Shown here: piece by piece, positions 54,838 through 64,000 of the stretch
Layout: each line of letters opens with the position of its first letter
Numbering within the stretch: the stretch's first letter is position 1
DNA from: Frigoriglobus tundricola
GTDB taxonomy: Bacteria; Planctomycetota; Planctomycetia; Gemmatales; Gemmataceae
DNA length: 64,000 nucleotides
Reading direction: 5' to 3'
Assembly (NCBI RefSeq): GCF_013128195.2
Contig: NZ_CP053452.2
Location: forward strand, 5,518,001-5,582,000
Translations under genes and position numbers: made by a program
Notes under the pieces: model-generated
The model's input: the letters and a program-made list of their open reading frames with translations, nothing else
Databases searched by the model: none
Told to the model about the DNA's origin: nothing

Positions 54838-55668
54838 TCACTCACCCGGAAGCGGATCGGTGCCTTTTCCGGCGATGGTGGCGAGGCCGAGAAGCACCTG
54901 GGGCGACGTGGCCACCGAGAACGTGCGAACGCCGCCGTCGCACATCGCCACGTTCACCCCGACCGGGAAGTAACCGCCGAACTGCCCGCCGATCAGGGGT
55001 TGTGCGTCCGGCGCGTCGTTCAGCCCGCGGACCGTCGCGGTCCCGCCGCGCAGCCACGGTCCCACGTCGGTCCGCGATTCCGCGAACAGCAGCGTCTGAC
55101 TCAACCCGTCGGTGACGCGATCGAACGGCGTCGGGCCGTCGTACCGGAACGCGCCGGACCGGGGCGATCCGAGCGGCAGGCTCGCGGCGTCCGCGCCGAC
55201 GCCCCCGATGCCGACGTAGCAGGTGACCGCGGGCGTCCCGGCCGGCACCTCGGGCGTGTTCTCCGGGCACAGCAGGCCGGGCAGTCGCGTGAGTCCGGCT
55301 TGCTGGTTCGGCTCGAAGGTCCAGGGCTTCCGGTCGTCGATGCGCGGAAGGAGTTCGACCGTCGGGTTCTTCCGCTGGTCCATGAGTGGCAGCAGTGTGA
55401 CCACCCAACTGAGGCGGTCATCGGGGGGGAAGTACGGCCCGTCAGGGACGACGATCGTGCCGGGCGGGATCGCCTTCGGCAGTTTGGTCGCGTCGCGCTT
55501 CGGGTCCGGCTTGGCGTGGTGCGCGCCGAACAGGGCCAGTTCGCGCAGGTTGTTCTGCGACGTCACCATGTTCGCGTTCAGTCGCGCCTTCGGGATGTAG
55601 GTCAGGACGAACCCGCTCGCGACGAGCGCGAGCAGCACGAACCCGATGACGGTCACTCGCCGGCCCAT
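54838..55668 (-). CDS. DUF1559-like membrane-anchored protein
   Basis: The start at 55668 gives 276 residues with one N-terminal membrane segment. 'SQNNLRELALFGAHHA' and 'LLPLMDQ' (the usual 'LP..EQ' block), 'YVGIGG', 'DGLSQTLLFAESR' and 'AMCDGGVRTFS' match the planctomycete DUF1559 pseudopilin family. The normal prepilin cleavage motif (GFTLIE) is missing, replaced by a plain anchor. It may be a pilin-derived surface protein. Confidence 0.82.
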   Translation of the reverse strand: MGRRVTVIGFVLLALVASGFVLTYIPKARLNANMVTSQNNLRELALFGAHHAKPDPKRDATKLPKAIPPGTIVVPDGPYFPPDDRLSWVVTLLPLMDQRKNPTVELLPRIDDRKPWTFEPNQQAGLTRLPGLLCPENTPEVPAGTPAVTCYVGIGGVGADAASLPLGSPRSGAFRYDGPTPFDRVTDGLSQTLLFAESRTDVGPWLRGGTATVRGLNDAPDAQPLIGGQFGGYFPVGVNVAMCDGGVRTFSVATSPQVLLGLATIAGKGTDPLPGE

Positions 55669-55808
55669 GTTGGACGCGTTTGGAATCGAGGAAGGGGCAA
55701 CAGCGGCACGCATCCTGGTCTACGCACGGCACGGGAAAGTTGTGCGGCGCCGGCCGACTGGCCCGGGGGCCGGACGGCGGAAAGGGCGGATGTTGGGAGT
55801 GCTTCGAC

Positions 55809-55910
55809 CGTCGTCATCACGCTCCGCGTGATGTCCACTCAGGTCGGAGGTGTGTCGCTCGCCTCGGAACCGCGGGGGCCGGGGACATCACGCGGAGCGT
55901 GATGACTACG
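55809..55910. repeat. 'CATCACGCGGAGCGTGATG' palindromic element, copy 2
   Basis: GTCATCACGCTCCGCGTGAT near the left and GACATCACGCGGAGCGTGAT near the right share arms with the element at 22858-22960. The interior 'AGGTCGGAGGTGTGTCGCTC' is also similar. It lies in a 301-base gap that holds no gene. Confidence 0.8.
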
Positions 55911-55969
55911 ATCCCGAACCCACCGTTTCTTACGACTTTCGACCTTATGACTTGTGACGCTTGGAGCGT

Positions 55970-57274
55970 CTACTTGCCCGAGTGGTACTTCTCGAACAGA
56001 TCGCCGGCGGGCCATTTTTTCACCGCGTCGGCGGCGGCGTGCATCGGGCCGTCGATGAGGTCGGCCGGTTGTGTGCCCTTTTCGGTGGCGTCGGTGTTGA
56101 ACAGCACCGCCCAGTTCAGCCCGTCCCAGCGGCGGACGAGGAGCGTGCTGGAACCGGAGATCAGCCCCGAGTGCCAGGTACTCGCCTTGTCGGTGTTACC
56201 GACCGGGCGCACGCTCCACCCGCAGCCGTAGTACGTGTCTTTCGGCTTCTTGCTCGGTTCGAGCCCCGCCGGCCGCGCCCACATTTCCTTGATCGACTCG
56301 GCGGAGAGCAGCGGCGACTTGTGGCCGTAGTCGAGCGCGGCGGCGAACCTCACCAGATCGACGGGCGACGCGACCCACCCGCCGTGGGCCTCGAAGCCCT
56401 CGATGTTCTCCCCGCCGTCCGGGAGCGGTACCGATTGCCCGGCCCGCGGCGGGTACAGGCACGCCCCGGTGCGCCCCTTCGCGTCGTAGTACCGCACTTC
56501 CGCCCTGGGCCGCTTCTCCGGGAGCCCCTTTCCCAGCGACAGTTCGTGCGCCCGTACCGACGCGAACACGTGCTTCCGCATCCACGGCTCGTACCCCTGG
56601 CCGGTGACCGCTTCCATCACGCGCCCGAGGACGAGGTACCCGAGGTTCGAATAGACCATTTTTTCGCCGGGGTCGAAATCGAGCGGCTGCCCCATCATGT
56701 ACCGCACGATGTCGTCCGGCGTCGGCGCGCCGTTGAGGGCCAGCGCCCGGCTGATCCGCCCCGGAACGCCGATCGGGTCGAAGCCGCCCTTCTTGTCACG
56801 GTCCCATCCGCCGGTGTGCTGGAGGCACTGGTGGACCGTGACCTTCTCCCACCGCTTGTCGAACTGGCCCCCGGCCGGCACCGCGGCCTTCAGTTTGATG
56901 TGTTTGAGTACGGGGTCGTTCAGTTTCACCTTGCCCCGTTCGACCAGGAGCATCACCCCAACGGCCGTGAGCGGCTTCGAGACGCTCGCGAGGCGGAACA
57001 GCGAATCCGGGTGGACGGGCGCCTTCTTCTCCGCGTCCGCGAAGCCGAACCCGCGGGCGTAAACGAGCTTCCCGTTTCGCGTTACGGCGACCCCGGCGCC
57101 GGGCACCTTGTGTTCGGCGAGGAACCCGTGGAACAGTTTGTCGAACGGCGCCAGGTTCGGGTCGGCCGCTCCCGTGACGGGCGGTTCGGCCCCGTGGAGC
57201 GGGGAGCCGAACGGCCGCGTGATTGCGATCGTGCTGGCGGATGCCAGGAACGTGCGGCGTGACGGACGCGGCAT
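55970..57274 (-). CDS. Tat-exported serine hydrolase, beta-lactamase class C-like
   Basis: The 434-residue protein has a Tat leader ('SRRTFLASASTIAI'), the SxxK pair Ser97/Lys100 ('LASVSKPLTA'), a YSN motif ('VYSNLGYLVLG') and 'STWHSGLISG' at the place of the third motif. It is a paralogue of the enzyme at 1259-2482 at the fold level. Substrate unknown. It is divergent from def. Confidence 0.86.
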   Translation of the reverse strand: MPRPSRRTFLASASTIAITRPFGSPLHGAEPPVTGAADPNLAPFDKLFHGFLAEHKVPGAGVAVTRNGKLVYARGFGFADAEKKAPVHPDSLFRLASVSKPLTAVGVMLLVERGKVKLNDPVLKHIKLKAAVPAGGQFDKRWEKVTVHQCLQHTGGWDRDKKGGFDPIGVPGRISRALALNGAPTPDDIVRYMMGQPLDFDPGEKMVYSNLGYLVLGRVMEAVTGQGYEPWMRKHVFASVRAHELSLGKGLPEKRPRAEVRYYDAKGRTGACLYPPRAGQSVPLPDGGENIEGFEAHGGWVASPVDLVRFAAALDYGHKSPLLSAESIKEMWARPAGLEPSKKPKDTYYGCGWSVRPVGNTDKASTWHSGLISGSSTLLVRRWDGLNWAVLFNTDATEKGTQPADLIDGPMHAAADAVKKWPAGDLFEKYHSGK

Positions 57275-57367
57275 CTCGGTTTCTCGAAAATGACGGGGCG
57301 GGTGAGGGCCATTGTGTCCGATCCGGTCCGGCGCGACCAGTCGGCACGCAAGTGGGGACGCTTCTGA

Positions 57368-57373
57368 TATAAT
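57368..57373 (+). promoter_or_regulatory. -10-like TATAAT upstream of def
   Basis: A perfect TATAAT in the 146-base divergent gap, 47 bases before the def ATG. No clear -35 is seen. Confidence 0.35.
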
Positions 57374-57420
57374 TCACAGTCGTTCGCCCCGCGCCCACTG
57401 CTAACGAGCGTTCCGCACCC

Positions 57421-57975
57421 ATGAAGATCGTGAACTACCCGCACCCCGCCCTTCGGGTAAAGGCCCGGCCCGTCACCGCCATCGACGCGGACGTCCAGAA
57501 GGCCGCCGGCGAAATGCTGGAACTCATGTACAAGCACGACGGCCTGGGGCTGGCGGCCCCGCAGGTGACGCTGGACTACCAGATGATCGTGATGAACTTC
57601 GTGGGCGACCACGAGCGCGAGGACCAGCAGTGCGTCGCGATCAACCCGGTGATCGTGGAGACGAAGGGCGGCACGGTGAACGACCGCGAGGGGTGCCTGA
57701 GCTTCCCCGGCCTGTACCAGAACGTGCGCCGCGCGAAAACGGTGGTGGTGCGGGCGTACAACTTGAAGGGTGAACTGTACCAGATGGAGTGCCACGACCT
57801 CGCGGCCCGCGTGTGGCAGCACGAGATCGACCACCTCCAGGGGGCGCTGTTCATCGACCGGATGGGCTCGCTCGGCCTGTCGCGCAGCGAAAAGGAACTG
57901 GAGAAGTTCATCGCGGACTTCGAGAAGGACAAGAAGAAGGGCAACCTGCCGCCGGGGCTGGAACCGAAATTTTAA
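57421..57975 (+). CDS. def: Peptide deformylase
   Basis: It removes the formyl group from nascent N-termini. The 184-residue enzyme shows motif 1 GLGLAAPQ (41-48), motif 2 EGCLSFPG with metal ligand Cys92, and motif 3 QHEIDHLQG with His134, Glu135 and His138. It is of standard length with a basic C-terminal helix. A palindrome separates it from fmt. Confidence 0.98.
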   Translation: MKIVNYPHPALRVKARPVTAIDADVQKAAGEMLELMYKHDGLGLAAPQVTLDYQMIVMNFVGDHEREDQQCVAINPVIVETKGGTVNDREGCLSFPGLYQNVRRAKTVVVRAYNLKGELYQMECHDLAARVWQHEIDHLQGALFIDRMGSLGLSRSEKELEKFIADFEKDKKKGNLPPGLEPKF

Positions 57976-57984
57976 AAAAGGAGA

Positions 57985-58056
57985 AGCCGCACGACCCACG
58001 CCGATCAAGACACGGTCTGTTTGAATCGTGTCTTGATCGGCGTGGGTCGTGCGGCT
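57985..58056. repeat. Perfect 30-bp hairpin between def and fmt
   Basis: 57985-58014 is the exact complement of 58027-58056, with a 12-base loop. It ends 9 bases before the fmt ATG and covers the region where a Shine-Dalgarno would be. It may act as a processing, attenuation or translation-control site. Confidence 0.8.
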
Positions 58057-58065
58057 CGTGATTGC

Positions 58066-59067
58066 ATGCGCATAGTGATGATGGGGACGGGGACGTTTGC
58101 GGAGCCGACGTTCGAGGCGCTGATCGCCTCGTTCGGCGGCGACGTCGTGGGGCTGGTGACCCAGCCGGACCGCGACGCCGGTAACAAGCGCGGCAGCACG
58201 CGCCAGACCGGCAAGGGGATGAAGCCCATCGCCGACGCCGCGGGCATTGCGGTCGCACAACCCGAGAGCATTAACACGCCCGAAGGTCTGGAGTTGCTCC
58301 GCGCGATGAAGCCGGATCTGCTCGTCGTCGCCGCCTACGGGCAGATCCTCTCGAAGGACGTGCTGACGGTCCCGACCCGCGGTACGATCAACGTCCACGC
58401 CTCGCTGTTGCCGAAGTACCGCGGGGCGGCGCCGGTCGCCTATGCCATCCTCGGCGGGGAGAAGCAGACCGGCGTGACCATCATCAAAGTGACCCCCGGC
58501 CTCGACTCCGGGGACATGGTTCTTCAGGAAGCACTCGACATCCTCCCCGACGACACCACCGGTAGCCTCGAAGCGCGGCTCTCGGCGCTGGGGGCGCGAA
58601 TGGCGGTGGACGCGGCGCGGAAGTACGCTACCGGTGGCCCGGTCGATGGTGTGAAGCAAGACCCGGCACTCGTGACGAAGGCGCCGAAAATCAAGAAGGA
58701 GTTCGGGTTGATCGACTGGACGAAGCCCGCGGAGTACATCGAGCGCTTCATTCGCGCGATGCAGCCGTGGCCGACCGCGTACACGTTCCTGCACCGCCCC
58801 GGCAAGGAGCCGATGCGGGTGATCATTTGTCGAACTGGTGACAATCTCTCACCTCTAGCGGGTGACGTGGAACCCGAAGCGGGCGTATTGGTTGAGTTAG
58901 CCGATGATCCGTATCTCGGGGTAATTTGTGCTTCAGAACCAGTTCCCAGCGTTCTCGAAATCCTCGAACTCCAACCCGCGGGCAAGAAGAAGATGACGGC
59001 GGAGGAGTTCTTGCGCGGCTACCCCATCGTTGAGGAGATGCGATTCGGACCGGAAGTGCCGGCATGA
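58066..59067 (+). CDS. fmt: Methionyl-tRNA formyltransferase
   Basis: It formylates initiator Met-tRNA. The start at 58066 gives 333 residues beginning 'MRIVMMGTGTFAEPTFEALI'. 'NVHASLLPKYRGAAPVAYAI' contains the Asn-His-Asp-type active-site region, and 'VTIIKVTPGLDSGDMV' completes the catalytic domain. A C-terminal OB domain follows. The stop overlaps rsmB as ATGA. Confidence 0.97.
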   Translation: MRIVMMGTGTFAEPTFEALIASFGGDVVGLVTQPDRDAGNKRGSTRQTGKGMKPIADAAGIAVAQPESINTPEGLELLRAMKPDLLVVAAYGQILSKDVLTVPTRGTINVHASLLPKYRGAAPVAYAILGGEKQTGVTIIKVTPGLDSGDMVLQEALDILPDDTTGSLEARLSALGARMAVDAARKYATGGPVDGVKQDPALVTKAPKIKKEFGLIDWTKPAEYIERFIRAMQPWPTAYTFLHRPGKEPMRVIICRTGDNLSPLAGDVEPEAGVLVELADDPYLGVICASEPVPSVLEILELQPAGKKKMTAEEFLRGYPIVEEMRFGPEVPA

Positions 59068-60578
59068 CGATCACCGCCCGGCAAGTCGCGGCCGATGTGC
59101 TGCACCGCTCGCGCGCCCGCGACGGGTTCGCGTCCGAACTCGTGGACGACGCCCTCGCGACCGCGAACCTCGCCCCACAAGACCGCCGGTTCGTCACGCA
59201 ACTGGTGTTCGGCGTCACCCGGCGCGCGGGCACGCTCGACGCGCTGCTGAAGCCGTTCATTCACCTCCCGCCACACGCCGTGCAACCGCGGGTGTGGGAC
59301 GTGCTCCGGCTCGGCGCGTTCCAGCTCACGTTCCTCACGCACGTCCCCAAGCACGCGGCCGTGAACGAAACGGTCGAACTGGCGGCGCACGTCGGCGCGG
59401 AGCGGGCGAAGGGGTTCGTGAACGGCGTGATGCGCCGCATCGCGGAGCTGGTGACGGACGACTTCACCGGGGCGCCCGGCGCGGACGCGGTGCCGTTCGA
59501 AGCGGGGAGACCGCCCCCCCCAGCCCCCCTCCCTGAAGGAGGGGGGGTGAACGCGCGCGGAGCCCCCTCCGATACTCTGGAAGCAACCGAGTTCCGAAGG
59601 TCTTCCTCCCCCTTCCCTTCAGGGAGGGGGGCCGGGGGGGGCGGTCTCCCGCGTTACCGCAAGCTCACGCGCCCGGTCCTCCCCGACCCGCACGCGGCGC
59701 CCGGCGCGTACTTCGCCGCGGCGTTCTCGTTCCCGCAGTGGCTCGCGAACCGGTGGCTGGAGCGGTACGGCCCGGACGAGTGTACGCGGCTCGGGTTCTG
59801 GTTCAACGCCCCGCCGCCGCTCTGGATTCGTGTGAACAAGCTGCGCACGAGCCGGGAGAGCTACCGCATTCAGCTCGCGGCGAATCTCATCGAGGCCGGC
59901 GCCGGTGAACACCCGCAGTCGCTGCGGTTCCCGGAGCACCACAGCATCCGCGACCTGCCGGGCTACGCCGCGGGCGATTTCGCGGTGCAGGACCACTCGT
60001 CGATGCTCGTCGCGTCCGCGCTCGGCGTGCAGCCCGGTATGCGCGTCCTCGACCTGTGTGCCGCCCCGGGCGGGAAGACGACGCACCTCGCGGAACTGAT
60101 GGACAACCGCGGTCGGATCACCGCGTGCGACATCGACCCGAAGCGCCTGGAGACGGTCACATCGCTCTGCCAGCGGCTCGGCGTGCCGAACGTCGATACG
60201 GTTCTCTTGAAAGACGACGGCGCGATCCCCGACGGCCCTGGTGAACCGTCCCAATATGACGCCGCACTGGTGGACGTGCCGTGCAGCAACACGGGCGTAC
60301 TCGGGCGCCGGCCGGAAGTGCGGTGGCGGCTGAAGCCGAACGAGTTCGTGCACCTGGTCCGCCTGCAAACGCGGCTGCTGATCGAGGCGCTGGTGCGCGT
60401 GCGGCCCGGCGGGGCGGTGGTGTACTCGACGTGCAGCATCGAGCCCGACGAGAACGAGGGCGTGGTCCAGTCCGTGTGCAAGGGGATGCGCGGCGTCGCC
60501 CTCGAAGCGGAACACCGCGCCGTACCGGGCCGCCCGTCCGACGGCGGGTACTGGGCACGGCTGCGAAAGGCGAAATAG
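59064..60578 (+). CDS. rsmB: 16S rRNA (cytosine(967)-C5)-methyltransferase with internal palindromic insert
   Basis: 504 residues: N-terminal NusB-like domain (1-140), then an insert (about 148-196) read from a palindrome. The SAM-dependent methyltransferase domain follows with 'DLCAAPGGKTTHLAELM', 'DVPCSNTGVLGRRPEVRW' and 'VVYSTCSIEPDENEG'. The two conserved Cys (PC and TC motifs) are both present, so the enzyme should be active. The gene order def-fmt-rsmB is common. Confidence 0.94.
   Translation: MTITARQVAADVLHRSRARDGFASELVDDALATANLAPQDRRFVTQLVFGVTRRAGTLDALLKPFIHLPPHAVQPRVWDVLRLGAFQLTFLTHVPKHAAVNETVELAAHVGAERAKGFVNGVMRRIAELVTDDFTGAPGADAVPFEAGRPPPPAPLPEGGGVNARGAPSDTLEATEFRRSSSPFPSGRGAGGGGLPRYRKLTRPVLPDPHAAPGAYFAAAFSFPQWLANRWLERYGPDECTRLGFWFNAPPPLWIRVNKLRTSRESYRIQLAANLIEAGAGEHPQSLRFPEHHSIRDLPGYAAGDFAVQDHSSMLVASALGVQPGMRVLDLCAAPGGKTTHLAELMDNRGRITACDIDPKRLETVTSLCQRLGVPNVDTVLLKDDGAIPDGPGEPSQYDAALVDVPCSNTGVLGRRPEVRWRLKPNEFVHLVRLQTRLLIEALVRVRPGGAVVYSTCSIEPDENEGVVQSVCKGMRGVALEAEHRAVPGRPSDGGYWARLRKAK
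59505..59650. repeat. In-frame palindromic element inside rsmB
   Basis: GGGAGACCGCCCCCCCCAGC at the left and its complement GGCCGGGGGGGGCGGTCTCC at the right frame an inner CCTCCCTGAAGG/CCCTTCAGGGAGG repeat. The 146-bp block is translated without a stop as a Pro/Gly/Ser/Arg-rich linker. Confidence 0.85.
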
Positions 60579-60613
60579 GTCAGCGAGATTCGCGCGTCTG
60601 TTGCCGGGTCGCG

Positions 60614-61438
60614 TCAATCGTCGAGAGAGCGGCCGAATTTGGGAAACAGGGGCGGGGGCTCTTCGCCCGGCTTTTGTGCCTTTCCGAACGGCCACCAGTC
60701 GTCCGGCAGGAGCCCCGTCACGCGCCGGTAAACGGTGCCGAGCCAGTCCGGGAGCAGCCGCGACAGGCTCGACTGTTTCGTCTCCCCCACGTACACCTGA
60801 TCGTCCGGCTGGAGCGGCACGTTGGTCCGGGGGTCGCCGTCCACGAGGACCGCGCCGACGTTCACCGGGAACACCTGCGGCCGCGCGGAGACGGCCACGT
60901 TCGGCCGCACCACGTACACCTGGTTCAGCTTCGAGCCGGGCGGCAGCCCGCCGACGCGCTTGAGGAAGTCGAGGACCGGCTCCGGTCCCTGGTACGGCAC
61001 GGCCCGCGCCCGGCCGCGGACCGGGCCGTACACGATCACCCGCGCGCTGCGCGCCGCCGCGAGCTGCACGCTCACGCCGTCGGGAGAGCACCCGGCGAGT
61101 GCGGCCAGGTCGTCGCGAATCTGCTGGAGCGTGCGGCCGTCCACCCGGGGGTTGCCGGGCTGCGCGAGCGGGAGCCGGCCGTCCACGTCCACCACCGCAA
61201 CGGCGTGCCAGTCGGGGCGATCGCGGAACGCGACCTCCAGAACGTCCGGGCAGCCGACCTGATAGGCGGTGGAAGGGGCCGGGGTTTCCGCCGCGGACTT
61301 CGGGTCGGTCGGCTGCGGACACGTGCGCTTCAGGAACTGCGTGTTCGAACAGCCCGCCACGAGCACGAGAACGATTGCGCCGCGGGCGGCCCTGCGGCCA
61401 CGGCACCACCACCCGGCTCTCGCGGCGTGAGGTTTCAC
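60614..61438 (-). CDS. Polysaccharide export lipoprotein (Wza/SLBB-type)
   Basis: The GTG start at 61438 gives 274 residues. The leader ends in lipobox 'LVAGCSN'. 'YQVGCPDVLEVAFRDRPDWH', 'VDGRLPLAQPGNPRVDG' and 'DDLAAL' form the poly_export (PES) domain. 'RVIVYGPVRGRARAVPYQGP' starts an SLBB domain and 'LQPDDQVYVGET' closes it. Other exporter genes are not in view. The stop faces the rsmB stop with a 35-base gap. Confidence 0.85.
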   Translation of the reverse strand: MKPHAARAGWWCRGRRAARGAIVLVLVAGCSNTQFLKRTCPQPTDPKSAAETPAPSTAYQVGCPDVLEVAFRDRPDWHAVAVVDVDGRLPLAQPGNPRVDGRTLQQIRDDLAALAGCSPDGVSVQLAAARSARVIVYGPVRGRARAVPYQGPEPVLDFLKRVGGLPPGSKLNQVYVVRPNVAVSARPQVFPVNVGAVLVDGDPRTNVPLQPDDQVYVGETKQSSLSRLLPDWLGTVYRRVTGLLPDDWWPFGKAQKPGEEPPPLFPKFGRSLDD

Positions 61439-61526
61439 ACGTCCGTTATCGTCGGCAAAACTCGCGCGGCTTGACAGAAATGTGGGTCGGCACGGTATCC
61501 ACCGTTTCGGCACCGCGAAGAGCGCA

Positions 61527-61717
61527 GATTTCACCACGAAGACACAAAGATCAACACAAAGGGCCACAAAGAAAGCAATCCAGGAGAGAGAGAAGGGACC
61601 AACGAGCGGGTGCGAGGCCCCGTTTTCTTTGTTCCCTTTTCTCGGGGGCTTCGGGCCTCGACTGTCCACTTCCTGTGTGGCCCTTTGAGTTAATCTTTGT
61701 GTCTTCGTGGTGAAATC
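61527..61717. repeat. 'TCACCACGAAG' palindromic element, copy 3
   Basis: GATTTCACCACGAAGACACA at the left and its near-perfect complement TGTGTCTTCGTGGTGAAATC at the right enclose GC-rich sequence. It fills most of the 320-base gap between two minus-strand genes. The gap has no gene. Confidence 0.85.
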
Positions 61718-61758
61718 TTCGACTTTTCGCACCTGAGCCCAACCGGTTACGGGCGATG

Positions 61759-64000
61759 TCACTCCCCGTCCGCCTTCTCCACGGGACGGCCGAACCGCGC
61801 GTACAGTGGCGGCAGAAGGAACAGGTTCAGGAGCGTGGACGTGATGAGCCCGCCGAGGATGACCACAGCGAGCGGGTACTCGATCTCCTGGCCGGGCTTG
61901 TTCCCGGTGACCGCGAGCGGGAGGAGCGCCAGGCCGGTCGCGAGTGCGGTCATGAGGATCGGCGCGAGCCGCTCCTCCGCGCCCCGCAGGACGAGCCCCA
62001 CGCCGAACGGGACGCCCTCTTCTGCCTCCAGGTGCCGGAAGTGGGACACCAGCATGATGCCGTTCCGCGCCGCGATGCCGAGCACCGTCACGAACCCGAC
62101 CAGCGAGCCGAGCGACACCACGCCGGTGCTGATCGTCACCGAGAACACGCCGCCCACGAGCGCGAACGGGATCGTGAGGGCGACGAGCAGCGTCGGCCGC
62201 CACGTGCCGAAATCGACGAAGAGCAGGAGCACGATGCCGACGAGTGCCAGCCCCGCGAGCGCGTACAGCTTCCGCGTCGATTCCTGCCGCGCCTGGTACT
62301 CGCCCAGGAACTCCGGGTGGTACTCCCGCTCGAACGGGATCTGCCGCACCTTCGCCTCCACCTCGCGGGCCACCGAGCCCAGGTCGCGGCCCGACACGTT
62401 GCACGTCACGTCGAGGCGCCGGCTCGCGTTCTCGCGCCGCACCTCGTTGGGCGCCGACACGATCTGCACGTCGGCCACGTCCATCAGCCGCACCTGCCGC
62501 ACCTGCGTCCCGTTCTGCGCGTCCTGAATGTCGATCGGCAGGTTCTGCACCGCGGACAGGTCGGTGCGCAGGGCCCCCGCGCCCCACACCACCACGTCGA
62601 ACTTCTTCTGCCCGTCGAACACTTCGCCGACCTTCTGGCCCTTGAGCAGGGTCGTCGAGGCGCGGCGGACGTGCCCGGGGGTCAGCCCGTACTTCGCGAG
62701 GTCCTCCGGCCGCAGGCGGACGTCGATCTGCGCGACCAGCACCTGCGGTTCCACCTTCAGGTTGGTCACCCCCTCCACGTCCTTCATCGCGGCCTCCACC
62801 TCTTTCGCCTTCGCCCGGAGCACCGCGGTGTCCGGGCCGTACAGGCGCACCACGACCGCCCCGCTCGCGCCGGTCAGCACCTCCTTGATGCGCTCGCGGA
62901 GGTACGTGAGCAGGTCGCGGTACAATCCCGGGTACGCGTACACCACGTCCGCGATCTTCTTCACCGACGGCTCGTAGTCCACGTCCCCCGGGATGCTGAT
63001 CCACAGCTCGGTGAAGTTCGGGCCGACCGGTTCGTCCGCGACCTCGGCGCGGCCGATGTGCGAGCCGAAGTTGTTGACGAGTTTCTGCCCCTTCTCGTTT
63101 TCGAGGGTGCGCAGCTCGCGGCTCGCCGCCGCGGTCACGCGGTGCATCGCCTCCACCGACGTGCCCGGCTTCTCCACGAAGTGCATCAGGAAGTCGGTCT
63201 CCTGGAAGTTCGGCAGGAACTCCTGGCCCAGCCGCGTGGCCGCGACGCCGGTGACGGCGAACGCGAGCACGAGGGACGCGAGGCAGTGCCACGGCCGGGC
63301 CACGAACGCGGGCAGGACGAGGCGGTAGCCGCGCTTGAGCGCCCGCGTGAGCGGCGGGTCGTGGGCGCCGGCCCGCGGGCGCCCGGTCAGGAGCATGTAG
63401 GACATCGCGGGCGTGACGGTTAGCGCCACGAACAGCGACGCGGCGATGGCGATGACGTAGGCGAGCGCCAGCGGGCGGAAGAACGCGCCGGAGAGGCCGT
63501 CCAGGAAGAACACCGGCAGGAACACGAGCACCACGATCAGGCTCGCGTACACGACCGCCGACCGCACCTCGAGGCTCGCGGCGAGCACGATTTCGAACGC
63601 GGACGGCCGGCGGCCCGCCCCGGCCGGGCGCGCCGCCGCGAGGCGGAGCCGGCGGGCGATGTTCTCCACGTCGATGATGGCGTCATCGACCACCTCCCCC
63701 AGCGCGATCACGAGCCCGGCCAGCACCATCGTGTTGATCGTCGCGCCGGAGTACGCGAACACCAGCAGCGCCGCGACCAGCGAGAGCGGGATCGCCGTCA
63801 GGCTGATGACGGCGGTGCGCCAGTCGAACAGGAACACGACGAGGATGACCGCGACCAGCACGCACCCGACGACGAGCGCGTGCGAGAGGTTGTCGATGGC
63901 CCGCTCGATGAACGTCGCCGGGCGGAAGATGGTCGTGTCCACCTCCACGCCCGTCAGCCCCGGCCGCAGGGCCTCGATCGCGGCCTCCACCTTCCGGGTG
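61759..64000 (-). CDS. CusA/HME-type RND efflux pump, C-terminal part (5' end outside window)
   Basis: The frame is open to the right edge, so the N-terminus is missing; about 746 residues are visible. '[18 protein letters not shown]', '[20 protein letters not shown]' with the Asp pair in TM4, '[10 protein letters not shown]' and the twelve-segment RND layout are clear. The Asp/Glu arrangement and '[19 protein letters not shown]' place it in the heavy-metal efflux group. Metal specificity cannot be assigned from the visible part. Confidence 0.92.
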   Translation of the reverse strand, partial: TRKVEAAIEALRPGLTGVEVDTTIFRPATFIERAIDNLSHALVVGCVLVAVILVVFLFDWRTAVISLTAIPLSLVAALLVFAYSGATINTMVLAGLVIALGEVVDDAIIDVENIARRLRLAAARPAGAGRRPSAFEIVLAASLEVRSAVVYASLIVVLVFLPVFFLDGLSGAFFRPLALAYVIAIAASLFVALTVTPAMSYMLLTGRPRAGAHDPPLTRALKRGYRLVLPAFVARPWHCLASLVLAFAVTGVAATRLGQEFLPNFQETDFLMHFVEKPGTSVEAMHRVTAAASRELRTLENEKGQKLVNNFGSHIGRAEVADEPVGPNFTELWISIPGDVDYEPSVKKIADVVYAYPGLYRDLLTYLRERIKEVLTGASGAVVVRLYGPDTAVLRAKAKEVEAAMKDVEGVTNLKVEPQVLVAQIDVRLRPEDLAKYGLTPGHVRRASTTLLKGQKVGEVFDGQKKFDVVVWGAGALRTDLSAVQNLPIDIQDAQNGTQVRQVRLMDVADVQIVSAPNEVRRENASRRLDVTCNVSGRDLGSVAREVEAKVRQIPFEREYHPEFLGEYQARQESTRKLYALAGLALVGIVLLLFVDFGTWRPTLLVALTIPFALVGGVFSVTISTGVVSLGSLVGFVTVLGIAARNGIMLVSHFRHLEAEEGVPFGVGLVLRGAEERLAPILMTALATGLALLPLAVTGNKPGQEIEYPLAVVILGGLITSTLLNLFLLPPLYARFGRPVEKADGE

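Noticed and set aside
60614..63292. 892-codon extension of the polysaccharide export gene into the RND gene
   Set aside because: The frame beyond 61438 overlaps the repeat element and the RND pump in another frame; the lipobox sets the start close to 61438.

Overview
The window is GC-rich bacterial chromosome and most likely comes from a planctomycete of the Gemmataceae. This is inferred from family content: a DUF1559-like secreted protein, a DUF1080 protein, a Uma2-family protein, several Tat-type 'SRR.F' leaders, and an S10-spc ribosomal protein cluster with long spacers and no rpmD. No 16S gene is present to confirm it. Nothing looks like a prophage, integrase, transposase or CRISPR array.

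Region 1 (1-2.6 kb) holds the 3' end of an unrecognised gene, a terminator, a 'TCACCAC' palindromic element and a secreted serine hydrolase. Region 2 (2.7-17.7 kb) is the informational core: rpsJ, a small coupled ORF where rplC should be, rplD, rplW, rplB, rpsS, rplV, rpsC, rplP, rpmC, rpsQ, rplN, rplX, rplE, rpsZ, rpsH, rplF, rplR, rpsE, rplO, secY, adk, a tRNA and map. The genes supply ribosomal subunits, the Sec channel, adenylate kinase and methionine aminopeptidase. Ten of the spacers are filled by imperfect palindromes, which is unusual for such an operon.

Region 3 (17.8-34.1 kb) is mixed accessory and housekeeping DNA: a MOSC protein, a bacterial-type poly(ADP-ribose) glycohydrolase, an FAD monooxygenase, an alpha/beta hydrolase, an SPFH protein, a LipM-like octanoyltransferase, a three-gene overlapping operon of an unrecognised repeated domain family, a Uma2 protein, hemX-hemA, a ParE-type toxin-antitoxin pair, an Hsp70-family protein and a gamma carbonic anhydrase. 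Region 4 (34.2-44.2 kb) has a Tat-exported amidase, three 48-bp tandem repeats, a YceK-like lipoprotein, a DUF1080 protein, a frameshifted HEAT-like gene, a TPR protein, and a sigma-54 response regulator beside a c-type-haem sensor kinase.

Region 5 (44.1-64 kb) contains mutM, trpB, a fatty-acid desaturase, a CoxG-like protein, an ABC transporter whose ATPase gene is frameshifted, a GT-C glycosyltransferase, an NHL-type propeller protein, small secreted proteins, a second serine hydrolase, def-fmt-rsmB (initiator Met processing and rRNA methylation), a polysaccharide-export lipoprotein and the C-terminal part of a CusA-type RND pump running off the window.

The theme across the window is palindromic DNA. 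Inverted repeats of several families sit between genes, and in three places (mutM 3' end, ABC ATPase 3' end, inside rsmB) they have become protein-coding sequence.
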